Shown one piece after another: positions 7,817 through 16,968 of a stretch of 43,148 bases of DNA (positions are counted from its first letter, which is position 1; the number at the start of each line of letters is the position of its first letter). This DNA is from Lentisphaerae bacterium ADurb.Bin242. Lineage in GTDB: Bacteria; Verrucomicrobiota; Lentisphaeria; Victivallales; UBA1829. Where the stretch lies: contig MWCA01000053.1 in NCBI GenBank assembly GCA_002069785.1, forward strand, positions 1 through 43,148, in the 5' to 3' direction. The notes beneath the pieces are model-generated. The model was not told the DNA's origin, made no database searches, and worked only from the letters and a program-made list of their open reading frames with translations. The position numbers were made by a program, and so were the translations under genes.

Positions 7817-9235
7817 ATGGATGGAATCGCATTGGAATTTGCCGCCGGGACGCTGCTCCTGAAAGCCGAAGGGGAGGGGACCCTGCCCGGCATTTTCACA
7901 CCGCACATTCTCCGGGACGACCGGGTCGATGCGTGGCGCGCGGCAGCCTCGGAGTATGCTCCGATCGTCCGCCTGGCCCATCAGAACCGCGTGGAAGTCT
8001 CCGACCGGGCCCGCGCGTATGAGACGCTCGACCTGAAAATCCATTTCCCCCATACGCCGATGGAGCACCAGAAAAACGCCCTGGTCCGCTGGCGCGAAGC
8101 GCACGGACGCGGCATGGTGGTCATGCCGACCGGTTCCGGGAAAACCTATTTCGCCGTCCTGGCGATGGCGGCGGTGAACCGTTCCGCGCTGGTGGTGGTG
8201 CCGACCATCGACCTCATGGTGCAGTGGGCGGGCGTCCTGAAACAATTTTTCCGGGTCGATGTCGGCATGCTCGGCGGCGGCTCGAAGGAAATCCTGCCCC
8301 TGACCGTCAGCACCTACGACTCCGCCGTGCTCCAGATGGAGTTCATCGGCAACCGTTTCGGACTGATCGTTTTCGACGAGTGCCACCATCTGCCGGGACA
8401 GGTCAACCGGATGGCGGCATCCATGTGCATCGCCCCCTACCGGCTCGGTCTGACGGCCACGCCGGAACGCGAGGACGGCGGTCTGGAAGTCATGGAAAAA
8501 CTGATCGGCCCGATCGTGTTTCAAGCCCACATCGACGAGCTGGAGGGAAAAGTCCTGGCGCCGTATGTCACCCGCCGCATCCGGGTGAATCTTTCCGACG
8601 CTGAAACCGCCGAATACACCGAGGCGCGGCGGGTCTATACTGCGTTCATCCGCCGCCACCGGATCGATTTTTCCGCACCCGACGGCTGGGGACGCTTCAT
8701 CGCGCTGTCCGCGCGTCTGCCCGGCGGCCGCGAGGCGATGAACGCCTATCTGCGTCAGCGCGCCATTGCCCGCTGCGGACGCGCCAAGCTGGAAACCGTC
8801 TGGAATCTGATCCGTTCCAACCGGGGCGAACGGATTCTGGTGTTCACGGCCGACAACGATACCGCCTACCGGATGGGCGAGACCTTCTGCATGCCGGTCC
8901 TCACCCACAAGACCAAGGCCGCCGAGCGGCGCGATTTTCTGGACCGGTTCCGGAGCGGGGAATATCCGGTTCTCCTCACCAGCAAGGTCCTCAACGAAGG
9001 CGTGGATGTTCCGGAAGCCAGCATCGGGATCGTGGTTTCCGGCAGCGCCAGTACGCGGGAACACGTCCAGCGCCTTGGCCGCATCCTCCGCGCCCGTGAC
9101 GGCAAACAGGCCGTCCTGTATGAACTGGTCAGCGAAGGCACCTCCGAAATGAGCGTGAGCGACCGCCGCCGCCAGCACCGCGCGTATGAACAGCGCCGAC
9201 TGCGTTTCCTCGGCCGGGGAGACTCGAAATGCTGA
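7817..9235 (+). CDS. XPB/RAD25-type superfamily 2 DNA helicase
   Basis: 472 aa. It is an SF2 helicase acting on DNA. Motif I is MPTGSGKTYFA near residue 103, motif II DECHH near 187, motif III LTATPERED near 215, and motif VI in the second RecA domain is QRLGRILRARD near 420, with SKVLNEGVDVPEA before it. The N-terminal 80 residues match the position of the XPB damage-recognition-like domain. It overlaps the Bax1 gene by seven bases (ATGCTGA), the arrangement known for archaeal XPB-Bax1, a helicase-nuclease pair proposed to unwind and incise damaged DNA. The general fold is certain; the XPB subtype is supported mainly by the partner. Confidence 0.9.
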   Translation: MDGIALEFAAGTLLLKAEGEGTLPGIFTPHILRDDRVDAWRAAASEYAPIVRLAHQNRVEVSDRARAYETLDLKIHFPHTPMEHQKNALVRWREAHGRGMVVMPTGSGKTYFAVLAMAAVNRSALVVVPTIDLMVQWAGVLKQFFRVDVGMLGGGSKEILPLTVSTYDSAVLQMEFIGNRFGLIVFDECHHLPGQVNRMAASMCIAPYRLGLTATPEREDGGLEVMEKLIGPIVFQAHIDELEGKVLAPYVTRRIRVNLSDAETAEYTEARRVYTAFIRRHRIDFSAPDGWGRFIALSARLPGGREAMNAYLRQRAIARCGRAKLETVWNLIRSNRGERILVFTADNDTAYRMGETFCMPVLTHKTKAAERRDFLDRFRSGEYPVLLTSKVLNEGVDVPEASIGIVVSGSASTREHVQRLGRILRARDGKQAVLYELVSEGTSEMSVSDRRRQHRAYEQRRLRFLGRGDSKC

Positions 9236-10449
9236 CGCGCGACCTTCTCCGCTACAAGGTTTCCGGCGGATATGCCAAACCTTCCTTTATTGCGGCGGAC
9301 AATGCGCCTCTGCTGGAGTTCGCCGCCCAGCTGATCTCGATCCATGAACAGGCGGCGGGCTGCCGGCGCGAGGAGCTGGAAGAGAACGTCGGCCGTATGA
9401 CCGCTCTCTGGCATGACGTCAAGCTGGCCCGCGGCCTGGCCAAGATTCTGAATGACCGCTGTATTTTTTCGGAGTGCCTGGAACAGGATTATCCGGCGCT
9501 GCGGCGCGAACTTTTCCGGCGGAGCGCCCGGCTCCTCGCCGGGGAGAATTGTCCCGCCGGCGCGGCTGCCTTCCGGGAAAAAGTCATGGAGGAAGAAACG
9601 GTTCTTCAACAGGAAATCTATGCGGACCTCCCGGAAAACGAGCGTCTTCTCTCCCTGAAAAAAACTTTCCCGCGCGAACTGCTGGAACGCTACAACCTGT
9701 CGCTGGTGCAGTCGCTCCTGCTGTTCAGCGAAGGGCTGGAGTGTCAGGTTTCCGCCGAAGATCCGGCCCTTCTGCGCCGCCTTTTCAAATACCTGAAATT
9801 CTTCCGCCTTCTTTTCCGGGCGGAACTCTCCGGCGACCGCAAGAAGGGTTCCGTTCCGATGATCCATCTGAAGATCGACGGTCCGGCCTCCATCCTCGAA
9901 AACAGCACGAAATACGGGCTTCAGCTGGCTTCGTTTTTCCCGGCGCTCTGCTCGATGAAGTCGTGGAAGGCGGCCAGCGGCCTGAAGCTCCGGGACAAGC
10001 CGCTCCGGCTGGCATTGGATGAAACCAGCAAGCTGGTCTGCCCTTATACGAATTTCGGCGCCTATATCCCCGAAGAACTGAAAATGTTTCAGAACTACTT
10101 CAACGGCAAGGCAGCCTCCTGGCGGCTGGTTCAGCGCAATGCCTATCTCCGTCTGGAAGGGAACCGTCTGGCGTTTCCCGATTTCCGCTTCCGTTCCGAC
10201 GACGGCGCGGAATTCGATCTGGAACTGTTTCACCAGTGGCACAAGGGACCGCTCGCGGAGCGTCTGGATTTTCTGGAAAAGCACCCGGAAACGCCGCTCC
10301 TCCTGGGGGCGGACCGGGCATGCCTGAAAGGGGACGACGCGCTGAAAGAGCGTTTTTCAAATCTGCCGGGCTGTTTTCTGTTCAGTTCGTTTCCGGGCGT
10401 GGAGAACGTGGTGAAGCATCTCGAAGAGGCCAGGGCCTTTCTGAAATAA
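9229..10449 (+). CDS. Bax1-type nuclease (DUF790), partner of the XPB helicase
   Basis: 406 aa. The start LTRDLLRYKVSGGYAKPSFI is the characteristic DUF790/Bax1 opening. Near residue 315-345 there is a PD-(D/E)xK-like nuclease core: AFPDFRF, then EFDLELFHQWHKGPLAERL, which corresponds to the family's acidic-EIxGFW block. In archaea Bax1 binds XPB and cuts bubble-type DNA at the edge of the unwound region. GGGGAG precedes the ATG, and overlap with the helicase stop implies translational coupling and roughly equal output. A complex nested repeat follows the stop. In a bacterium this pair would act beside or instead of UvrABC; that is inference. Confidence 0.88.
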   Translation: MLTRDLLRYKVSGGYAKPSFIAADNAPLLEFAAQLISIHEQAAGCRREELEENVGRMTALWHDVKLARGLAKILNDRCIFSECLEQDYPALRRELFRRSARLLAGENCPAGAAAFREKVMEEETVLQQEIYADLPENERLLSLKKTFPRELLERYNLSLVQSLLLFSEGLECQVSAEDPALLRRLFKYLKFFRLLFRAELSGDRKKGSVPMIHLKIDGPASILENSTKYGLQLASFFPALCSMKSWKAASGLKLRDKPLRLALDETSKLVCPYTNFGAYIPEELKMFQNYFNGKAASWRLVQRNAYLRLEGNRLAFPDFRFRSDDGAEFDLELFHQWHKGPLAERLDFLEKHPETPLLLGADRACLKGDDALKERFSNLPGCFLFSSFPGVENVVKHLEEARAFLK

Positions 10450-10480
10450 AAATTTTTGCTTCAATCCGAGCGTAAAAACA

Positions 10481-10543
10481 GGTAGGTTCGGGACTCCGTT
10501 CCCGAACTGAATTTCAGTTCGGCAGGGGACTGCCGAACCTACC
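10481..10543. repeat. Nested inverted repeat, REP-like or bidirectional terminator
   Basis: Two 31-base arms (10481-10511 and 10513-10543) are inverted copies around a single central T. Each arm also folds on itself: TTCGGGA...TCCCGAA on the left, TTCGGCAG...CTGCCGAA on the right. The arms differ just where the small hairpins differ, and each change is paired within its own hairpin. It sits between the convergent nuclease and M20 genes, so it may terminate both, or be a dispersed palindromic element. Confidence 0.75.
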
Positions 10544-10595
10544 GGAAAGACGTTCCAATAGATGCTGTATAAACTCGGATGGGATAAACTCCGGT

Positions 10596-11912
10596 TCAGC
10601 CGTTTTTCCGCCGGGTGTCGACCACGGCGATCATGGAATCCAGCCGGGCGATATAGTCCGGAATGGACATCATGCCGGATTTTTTTGCGGCGATGCGTTT
10701 TCCTTTTTCGGCGTTCCCATAGAGAAGATCGACCGCGGCGAGCGCCAGAATTTTGGCGTTGGTGAGGTAAGCCTGTTCCGGATCGGAAATCCGGAAGTTG
10801 ATTCCGTGGCAGGCCCCGGAACAGCCGGGAACGCCGCCGTGAATGGACGGCATGATCTGGCTCATGTCTCCCATGTCGGTGCATCCCTGGTTGAAAGAGG
10901 CCTTGATGGACGGCACGGCGGCCGGGTCCAGATACCGCACGATTTCCCAGAAGACTTCACAGAGATCGTCGTCGTTTTTCAGCGGCATGGAACCCGCGAA
11001 CGTCCGGATGTCCGCGTCGGCGCCGATAGCCAGCGCGGAATGCGAAACCGCGCGGTCGAAACGCCCGCTCAGGGCAAGGATCTTTTCGATGGTGTCCGCG
11101 CGGACCATGTAATCCATCACGACGTGGTCCGGGACGATGTTGACGGCGTCGCCGCCGTTCCGGATGATGCCGTGGACCCGGATGCGGTCGTCGTTGGCGA
11201 AGGTTTCGCGCATCAGGGCGATCGCATGCATGGCGAGGTTGGCCGCGTTGAGCGCGTTGACGCCGTTCTGCGGGCTGGCGGCGTGGGAGCTTCTGCCCAG
11301 AAACGTGATCTGTTTTTTCACATGTCCGTTGAAATCGGAAACATAGTAAGAGCCGACATGATTCATGAACGCCATGTCCACATCGTCGAAAACGCCCTCC
11401 CGGATCATCTGCGGCTTGCCGTTCAGCGACCGGATGAGCCCTTTTTCCATCAGCGACATCCGGTAGTCCATCTCGATTCCTTCCTCGGCGGGAACCCCGA
11501 CCAGGGCGATCCGTCCGGAAAGTTCTTCGGCCGCGCGGGAGTCCGCCAGGCCCATGGCCGCGCCGAGCAGCGCGGTAATGTGCGTGTTGTGACCGCAGGC
11601 ATGGACCGCGCCGGTGGACTTGTCCGCTTCGGGATGGGATGGGAGGATCAGGGAATCCATTTCACCGAGAAGCGCCACCGTGGGGCCTTCTTTCCCGGTC
11701 GGAATGTCGGAACGGAACCCGGTCAGGGCCCGTTTTTCCTTCACGTCGAGGCCCAGATTCCGGAGGGTCCGCACGGCTTTTTCGGAGGTTTTGAATTCGC
11801 GATATCCGGGCTCGGGATTTTTCCAGAAGAATTCTCCCAGGGCGAGGATTTCATCCCTTCGTTTGTCGATCGCGCGGACGACGGCACATCGGATCTCATC
11901 CAGACTTCTCAT
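10596..11912 (-). CDS. M20-family amidohydrolase / aminoacylase
   Basis: 438 aa. This is a zinc-dependent hydrolase that cleaves an acyl or peptide amide. Metal and catalytic motifs in order are LLGEMDSL (about 94), VHACGHNTH (about 114), VPAEEGIEM (about 151) and HAASPQNGVNALNAAN (about 220) at the dimer-domain insertion; GACHGINF is near the end. The closest types are AbgB-like and aminoacyl-glutamate hydrolases; the substrate is not deducible. Start ATG 11912 has AGAGGT just upstream; the open frame continues further but has no homologous content. It follows the GHL10 gene by 25 bases on the same strand, suggesting cotranscription. Confidence 0.88.
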   Translation of the reverse strand: MRSLDEIRCAVVRAIDKRRDEILALGEFFWKNPEPGYREFKTSEKAVRTLRNLGLDVKEKRALTGFRSDIPTGKEGPTVALLGEMDSLILPSHPEADKSTGAVHACGHNTHITALLGAAMGLADSRAAEELSGRIALVGVPAEEGIEMDYRMSLMEKGLIRSLNGKPQMIREGVFDDVDMAFMNHVGSYYVSDFNGHVKKQITFLGRSSHAASPQNGVNALNAANLAMHAIALMRETFANDDRIRVHGIIRNGGDAVNIVPDHVVMDYMVRADTIEKILALSGRFDRAVSHSALAIGADADIRTFAGSMPLKNDDDLCEVFWEIVRYLDPAAVPSIKASFNQGCTDMGDMSQIMPSIHGGVPGCSGACHGINFRISDPEQAYLTNAKILALAAVDLLYGNAEKGKRIAAKKSGMMSIPDYIARLDSMIAVVDTRRKNG

Positions 11913-11937
11913 GACACCTCTTTCTCCCGGCGGTTTT

Positions 11938-13275
11938 TCAGCGGGAACTTCCGGATGCGGGCGGAAGCGTTTTTTTCCAGCAGTCCCCGATGACCTTGTT
12001 GACGGCGTTGCGCCGGGCATTGCTGTCCGGACGGAACAGTTTGTTGTAGGAATAGAACGCCGCTCCGGCGACTTCCGGACGGCGGCAGTTGTACAGGATC
12101 TGATTCTTGAGTTCATCCGGATTGGACGCGGTAAACGGCAGGTGCGCACCGATCCCGATATAGAGCTTGACGCCGGTCCTGCCGACGGTATCCGCCCACC
12201 AGTCGACCAGTGCGGCGTAGGGAGCTTTCGGCTGCGAGAAGGGCCAGTAAATCTGGGGGACGATGTAGTCGATCCAGTTCTTCATGATCCACAGCCGGGT
12301 GTCGGCGTAGGAGGTTTTGTAGGATTCGTTGCCGCGGGTGAGTGAACCGTACGGGGAAGAGTCCTTGTTCAGCCAGATCCCGAAGGGGCTGATCCCGAAA
12401 CGGATTTTCTTGCCCTGCTGGAGGTTGTTCCGGCGGATGGTGTCCGAAACCTCCTTCACCAGCATGTTGACGTTGTTCCTCCGCCAGTCGTCAAGGGAAA
12501 GGCGGGCCGGATTGTATTTGCGGTAGGAAACGGAGTCGGCGTTTCCTATGCCGTCGTAGGGATAGAAATAGTCATCGAAGTGGATTGCGTCCGGATTGTA
12601 ACGGCTGATGATCTCCGCGACCGTATCCACCAGATGCCTGCGGACGAGCGGATTCCCGGGGTCCAGCAGAAGGGTCTGTCCGTTCCGGAAAGGCGCGGCC
12701 AGAACCGCATCGGGATTTTTCCGTGCGAAATTGATCGGAGAGAGAGTTTTCAGATAGGCTGTCTTCGGGAGGTTTGTGATGCCGGTCACCCGGTAGGGAT
12801 TCAGCCACGCGTGAAACTCGAGTCCCGCCCGGTGGGCCTCGTCAATCATGTAGCGGAGCATATCCATCTGTGGATACCCGTGTCCCTCTTCGCCGCGGAT
12901 CGTCCGGGAGAAAGGATTGATCTTCGAGTTGTAGAAGGCGTCGCACGTCGGGCGTATCTGGAAGATCACCGCGTTGAAGCCCGCCCGTCGGATGTTCTGG
13001 ATGAACTCCTGATACCGCTGCTTGAACGCATACGGGGAATCGGTGCGCGGGAAGTCCAGGTTGGCGACGGTTACCACCCAGACACCGCGGAATTCATTCG
13101 GCTTTTTCGTGTATTCCTGCGGAATGATCACGTTCCGGCGGTCTCCGGGAATGGCCGAATAAGGCATCGCCTTTCCGGTCCCGGGATCATGAAGGACCCG
13201 GAACTTTTCATTGGCCGCGTTCAGGAGGAACGGCAGAAGCAGCACCGCCGGAATGAAATTCAAGAATTTTTTCAT
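11938..13275 (-). CDS. Secreted GHL10-type glycoside hydrolase (DigH/YngK-like)
   Basis: 445 aa. A typical signal peptide (Lys-Lys, hydrophobic core, cleavage near Ala20/Ala21) directs export. The mature protein matches the family 10-like glycosylhydrolase: [16 protein letters not shown] near residue 61, [16 protein letters not shown] near 99, [11 protein letters not shown] near 153, [12 protein letters not shown] near 233 and [10 protein letters not shown] near 293. Asp-Asp in the HFDDYFYP motif is the expected catalytic region. E. coli DigH of this family cleaves denuded peptidoglycan glycans at division. The gene lies 33 bases downstream of purE and 25 bases upstream of the M20 gene. Confidence 0.9.
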   Translation of the reverse strand: MKKFLNFIPAVLLLPFLLNAANEKFRVLHDPGTGKAMPYSAIPGDRRNVIIPQEYTKKPNEFRGVWVVTVANLDFPRTDSPYAFKQRYQEFIQNIRRAGFNAVIFQIRPTCDAFYNSKINPFSRTIRGEEGHGYPQMDMLRYMIDEAHRAGLEFHAWLNPYRVTGITNLPKTAYLKTLSPINFARKNPDAVLAAPFRNGQTLLLDPGNPLVRRHLVDTVAEIISRYNPDAIHFDDYFYPYDGIGNADSVSYRKYNPARLSLDDWRRNNVNMLVKEVSDTIRRNNLQQGKKIRFGISPFGIWLNKDSSPYGSLTRGNESYKTSYADTRLWIMKNWIDYIVPQIYWPFSQPKAPYAALVDWWADTVGRTGVKLYIGIGAHLPFTASNPDELKNQILYNCRRPEVAGAAFYSYNKLFRPDSNARRNAVNKVIGDCWKKTLPPASGSSR

Positions 13276-13308
13276 TGGAACCTCCGGCTGTTTCAGAACG
13301 GAACGGTG

Positions 13309-13815
13309 TCAGGGGCCGGCCAGCTCTTTTTGGAGAGCGGCATCCGCTTCTTCCACCTTGCGGGTTTGCTCCGCCCGGAACTCCTTGAGCTTCCGGGAGA
13401 GGACGGGGTCGGAAAGCGCGAGGATCGCGACCGCGCTCAATGCGGCGTTTTTGGCTCCGGCGGGTCCGGCCGTGACCGTGGAGACCGGGATTCCGGGAGG
13501 CATCTGGACCATGGCGAGAAGGGCGTCCAGCCCGTTGAAGGGTTCGCTGGCAATGGGAATGCCGATGACCGGCAGGATGGTGTGCGCCGCAATGACTCCG
13601 GCGAGGTGGGCCGCCATGCCCGCCGCACAGATGAGGACCCGGATTCCGCGTTCTTCGGCGGTTTTCGCGTAGTCCGCGGCGGCGTCCGGGGTCCGGTGTG
13701 CCGAGAGGACGCGCGCCTCGAAGGGAATGTCGAAGGAACGCAAGGTTTCAAAAGCGCCTTTCAGGGAAGGAAGGTCGCTTTTGCTGCCCATGATGATTGC
13801 AACTTTGGAGGTCAT
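13309..13815 (-). CDS. purE: N5-carboxyaminoimidazole ribonucleotide mutase PurE
   Basis: 168 aa. It converts N5-CAIR to CAIR in purine synthesis in the cytoplasm. The class I PurE core is complete: [10 protein letters not shown] near residue 7, VLSAHRTPD near 36, [15 protein letters not shown] near 65 (family usually GxAAHLPG), [21 protein letters not shown] near 86 and [10 protein letters not shown] near 122. GAGGAA lies upstream of the ATG. PurK is not adjacent. It follows rpoZ after a 105-base spacer that contains a strong hairpin, so it may have its own transcript. Confidence 0.96.
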   Translation of the reverse strand: MTSKVAIIMGSKSDLPSLKGAFETLRSFDIPFEARVLSAHRTPDAAADYAKTAEERGIRVLICAAGMAAHLAGVIAAHTILPVIGIPIASEPFNGLDALLAMVQMPPGIPVSTVTAGPAGAKNAALSAVAILALSDPVLSRKLKEFRAEQTRKVEEADAALQKELAGP

Positions 13816-13854
13816 GATTCATTCCTCATGTCAAACGGATGAACACGGACCGCC

Positions 13855-13894
13855 CAAAACGAAAACTTCGTCCGGGCTGGATTCCGCCCGGGCG
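13855..13894 (-). terminator. Hairpin terminator between rpoZ and purE
   Basis: Read on the minus strand, CGCCCGGGC (13894-13886) and GCCCGGACG (13877-13869) pair with one mismatch over an 8-base loop, followed by AAGTTTTCGTTTT. An outer ACACGGA/TCCGTGT pairing embraces the whole element. It probably ends the etfB-rpoZ transcript, with partial read-through to purE possible. Confidence 0.6.
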
Positions 13895-13920
13895 TTTTCC
13901 GTGTCATTCCAGATATAAAC

Positions 13921-14190
13921 TTACTCTTCCTGCTTCTGGCCGGAAGAGGCGGCGGCCGCTTTTGCCGCGGCGATTTCCGCCATGAAGTCGTCGGGTTCGC
14001 CGTTGAAATTGGGGACAAGTTTGCCTTCCGCGATTTCAAGGAGAGCCACGTCAAGGAAATTTTCATCCTTGCAGCGGACCATGGGCGGCGCGCCGGTTGC
14101 AAGGAGACGCGCGCGCTTGGATGCCAGGATGATCAGGGTTTTGGCATCGGGCACGGCTTCACGCGCTCTTGCAAGATACTCATTGTTCAT
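13921..14190 (-). CDS. rpoZ: RNA polymerase omega subunit
   Basis: 89 aa. Omega helps assemble RNA polymerase by clamping the beta-prime subunit. The short N-terminal helix, the ILASKRARLLATGAPPMV segment (the conserved arrangement of a helix followed by a basic loop) and the downstream VALLEIAEGKL helix match the family. The tail is Ala-rich and highly charged. AAAGGAG lies eight to nine bases before the ATG. It lies 14 bases behind the acyl-CoA dehydrogenase gene, an unusual partner; omega more often follows gmk. Confidence 0.9.
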   Translation of the reverse strand: MNNEYLARAREAVPDAKTLIILASKRARLLATGAPPMVRCKDENFLDVALLEIAEGKLVPNFNGEPDDFMAEIAAAKAAAASSGQKQEE

Positions 14191-14204
14191 GGAATCGACT
14201 CCTT

Positions 14205-15932
14205 TCAGTAGTCTATAACCTCGCGGTGCCTGTCGATCGTGGAGAGGTCGTCGCAGAGGATCATTTTGTAATTGCGGTCAAAGTCGTGAATCGCGTCCAG
14301 AATGTATCTTTCGGCGAGGGGTTCGCGAGAGGAATCCTTGCACGCGTCGCGGAGCATCAGAAGTCCGACGAAAATGAAGGTTTCGTTTTCGACCAGATTT
14401 CTGGCGCGGAGGTCGTGATAGGCGGAACTCTTCTTGTCGGCAACGAACTTGACCGCTTCCAGGTGCTTTTCATGCATTTCCCGGATGATTTTTTTCAGCC
14501 GTCCGATCAGGGCGTCGGCGGGAATCTTCTCGAAAAGCTGGGCGATATACGTGTCAAGGACGCGCTGCATGACGCCGCCGATGGCCGCGACGAACTGGAG
14601 CTGCGTCGTGCCTTCGTAGATGTTGGTGATGCGGACGTCGCGGTAATACCGTTCGGCATCGAAGTCGTGCATGAAACCGGTTCCGCCGTGGATCTGGATG
14701 CAGTCGTAGGCGATCTGGTTGGCGGACTCGGTGGAGAGCGCCTTGCTCATGGGAGTGAGGATGGCGGAGACTTTACTGTAGTACCTGGCATTATCGCGGA
14801 CGAAATCAGTCTGTTCCGCCAGTTTCCCGTGTTCCATGATGTGCGTGTAGACATTGCGCAGGTCCACGATCTTGGTGGTTTCATACAAGAGCGCGCGCGA
14901 CGCGACCAGCTTGATTTTCATCCGGGCCAGCATGTCGTAGATCGCGGGGAACTTGTCGATGCTCTGCTTGAACTGTTCGCGTTCCGAGGCGTATTTGCGG
15001 GCTTCCCGGTAGGAGGCTTCCGCAATGCCGACCGCCTGCGCGCTGATGGCGACGCGGGCGCCGTTCATCAGGGACATCACGTATTTCGTGAGGCCGCGCC
15101 GCTGGAGGCCGCAGAGTTCGGCGGGAACGTTGTTATACTGGAGTTCGCACGTGGCGACGCCGTGAATGCCGAGCTTGTGCTCGATGCGGCGGACCACCAG
15201 CTCCGGGCATTTCTCGCAGATGAACATGGAAAGACCGCGCCCGTCCGTGCTGCCCTCGATGGAACGCGCCAGCACCAGGTGGATCTGGGCGCAGCCGTTG
15301 GTGATGAAGCGCTTCATTCCGTTGAGATACCACTTGCCCGTGGCCGGGTCCTGGGTGGCGCGGAGGCGGACGGACTGGAGGTCCGAACCGGAATCCGGCT
15401 CGGTCAGGTCCATGGCGCCGTCGGCTTCGCCGGAAGCGAAGCGGGGAAGATAGCGCCGCCGCTGGTCCTCGTCGCCGAATTCGCTGATGGTTTCGGCGAT
15501 GTCCTGAAGCCCGAAAAGGTTCTGGAGGGAGGCGTCGGCGCGGGAGACCATTTCGGTCATCATGGTGTAGATGGTGGTCGGGAAGTTCAAGCCGCCGTAT
15601 TCCCGGGGAAGGATTACGCCGGAGACCCCGGACTGCCGGAGTTCCTGGAGATTCTTGACGGTCAGCGGATGGTAGGTGACCACGCCGTCCTCGAAACGGG
15701 GGCCTTCCTCGTCCACCTGGCGGGCGCGGGGGGCGATCCGTTCGCCGGTGATGTCGCCGATGACGGAAAGAATGCGGTCGAAGTTGTCGAGGGCGTCCGC
15801 GTAGTTTTCCGGCGCGAAGTCATACTTTTTCGCATCGGCGTAATTGTTTTCGCGGATGGAGACGACTTCCTCCAGATTGATATTTTTCAAGGTGAAGAGA
15901 AGGTCTTTGTTGTCGGTGTAGAAGTTGGACAT
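14205..15932 (-). CDS. Acyl-CoA dehydrogenase, long form (about 575 aa)
   Basis: 575 aa against about 380 for ordinary enzymes. It oxidises acyl-CoA to enoyl-CoA with FAD and passes electrons to EtfAB, or runs in reverse. The core motifs are AMDLTEPDSGSDLQSVRL near residue 163 (FAD and substrate loop), WYLNGMKRFITNG near 188, the QIHGGTGFMHDFDAERYYRDV segment near 420, and the catalytic Glu in NIYEGTTQLQ near 446. The extra N-terminal 60 residues and the C-terminal 100-residue helical extension resemble the long ACADs that pair with etfBA in Bacteroidetes. GAGGAG precedes the ATG. It is 13 bases after etfA, clearly one operon. Confidence 0.92.
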   Translation of the reverse strand: MSNFYTDNKDLLFTLKNINLEEVVSIRENNYADAKKYDFAPENYADALDNFDRILSVIGDITGERIAPRARQVDEEGPRFEDGVVTYHPLTVKNLQELRQSGVSGVILPREYGGLNFPTTIYTMMTEMVSRADASLQNLFGLQDIAETISEFGDEDQRRRYLPRFASGEADGAMDLTEPDSGSDLQSVRLRATQDPATGKWYLNGMKRFITNGCAQIHLVLARSIEGSTDGRGLSMFICEKCPELVVRRIEHKLGIHGVATCELQYNNVPAELCGLQRRGLTKYVMSLMNGARVAISAQAVGIAEASYREARKYASEREQFKQSIDKFPAIYDMLARMKIKLVASRALLYETTKIVDLRNVYTHIMEHGKLAEQTDFVRDNARYYSKVSAILTPMSKALSTESANQIAYDCIQIHGGTGFMHDFDAERYYRDVRITNIYEGTTQLQFVAAIGGVMQRVLDTYIAQLFEKIPADALIGRLKKIIREMHEKHLEAVKFVADKKSSAYHDLRARNLVENETFIFVGLLMLRDACKDSSREPLAERYILDAIHDFDRNYKMILCDDLSTIDRHREVIDY

Positions 15933-15945
15933 GTTGCAGCTCCTC

Positions 15946-16965
15946 TCAGGCTTTTGCTTTGTAGGCTTTGATCATCATGGGGATGATGCTGTTCAGGTCC
16001 CCGATGATGCCGTAGTGGGCGACCGAGAAGATGGGAGCGTCGGGATCGGAGTTGATCGCGATGATCTTCTTGCTTTCGGTCATGCCGGCGCGGTGCTGGA
16101 CGGAACCGCTGATGCCGCAGGCGATGTAAAGCTTGGGACGGACCGTGACGCCGGTCTGTCCGACCTGATGGTCGTGGTCGATCCAGCCGGCGTCGACCGC
16201 GGCGCGGGAGGCGCCGACTTCGCCGCCGAGGGTGGCCGCCAGGTCATGGATGAGCTTGAAGTTGCTCTTTGCGCCGACGCCGTATCCGCCGGAAACAATG
16301 ATCTGCGCCGCCTTGAGGTTGACGCTTTTCTCCTGGCGGATGCGCTCGATCACCTTGACGACCGTTTCCTGCGCGGTGAGCGCGACTTCCACTTTGACGG
16401 TCTTCCCTTTGCGGGAGGAGTCGGGGGGGCTCATTTTCATGACGCCTTCGCGGACGGTGACCATCTGGGGATCGTCCCAGGTATTCACGATCGTGGCGAT
16501 GATGTTGCCGCCGAACGCGGGACGGATCTGCATGAGTTTGTTGGCATAGAATTTCTTGTTGACCTTATCGTCGAAGTCGTCGATCTGAAGGTCGGTGCAG
16601 TCCGCCGTGAGGCCGGCCATTTTCTCGGAGGCGACCCGCGGGGCGAGTTCACGGCCCTTCATGGTGGCGCCGAAAAGAAGGATATTGGGCTTATGCTCCT
16701 TGATGAGGTCCATGATGACCTTGGCATAGGGAAGGACCGTAAAGGGTTCGAGACGCGGATCTTCCGCAAGAAACACCGTCGAACAGCCATAGCGGAAGAG
16801 AGTATCGGCGCCGTGAGCGACCTTGTCGCCGAGAAGGACGGCTTCGACTTTGACGTTAAGCTTTTGGGCGAGTTCAACGCCTCTGCTGACGAGTTCGAGA
16901 CTGACATCGGCGATTTTGCCGCCTTCCTGCTCGACGAAAACCCAGACATTACCAATATTGGACAT
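15946..16965 (-). CDS. etfA: Electron transfer flavoprotein alpha subunit
   Basis: 339 aa. With EtfB it carries electrons between dehydrogenases and other carriers. The N-terminal domain opens VWVFVEQEGGKIADVSLEL. The C-terminal FAD domain is well preserved: IIVSGGYGVG near residue 214, LGGEVGASRAAVDAGW near 240, HQVGQTGVTVRPKLYIACGI near 261, SGSVQHRAGM and INSDPDAPIF near 297. Position and spacing (three bases after etfB, 13 before the dehydrogenase) make a tight three-gene unit. Confidence 0.96.
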   Translation of the reverse strand: MSNIGNVWVFVEQEGGKIADVSLELVSRGVELAQKLNVKVEAVLLGDKVAHGADTLFRYGCSTVFLAEDPRLEPFTVLPYAKVIMDLIKEHKPNILLFGATMKGRELAPRVASEKMAGLTADCTDLQIDDFDDKVNKKFYANKLMQIRPAFGGNIIATIVNTWDDPQMVTVREGVMKMSPPDSSRKGKTVKVEVALTAQETVVKVIERIRQEKSVNLKAAQIIVSGGYGVGAKSNFKLIHDLAATLGGEVGASRAAVDAGWIDHDHQVGQTGVTVRPKLYIACGISGSVQHRAGMTESKKIIAINSDPDAPIFSVAHYGIIGDLNSIIPMMIKAYKAKA

Positions 16966-16968
16966 GGC

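Noticed and set aside
13855..13920. Purine-type riboswitch ahead of purE
   Set aside because: The spacer folds into one strong hairpin with a U-rich tail but lacks the conserved junction of the purine riboswitch; terminator is the simpler reading.
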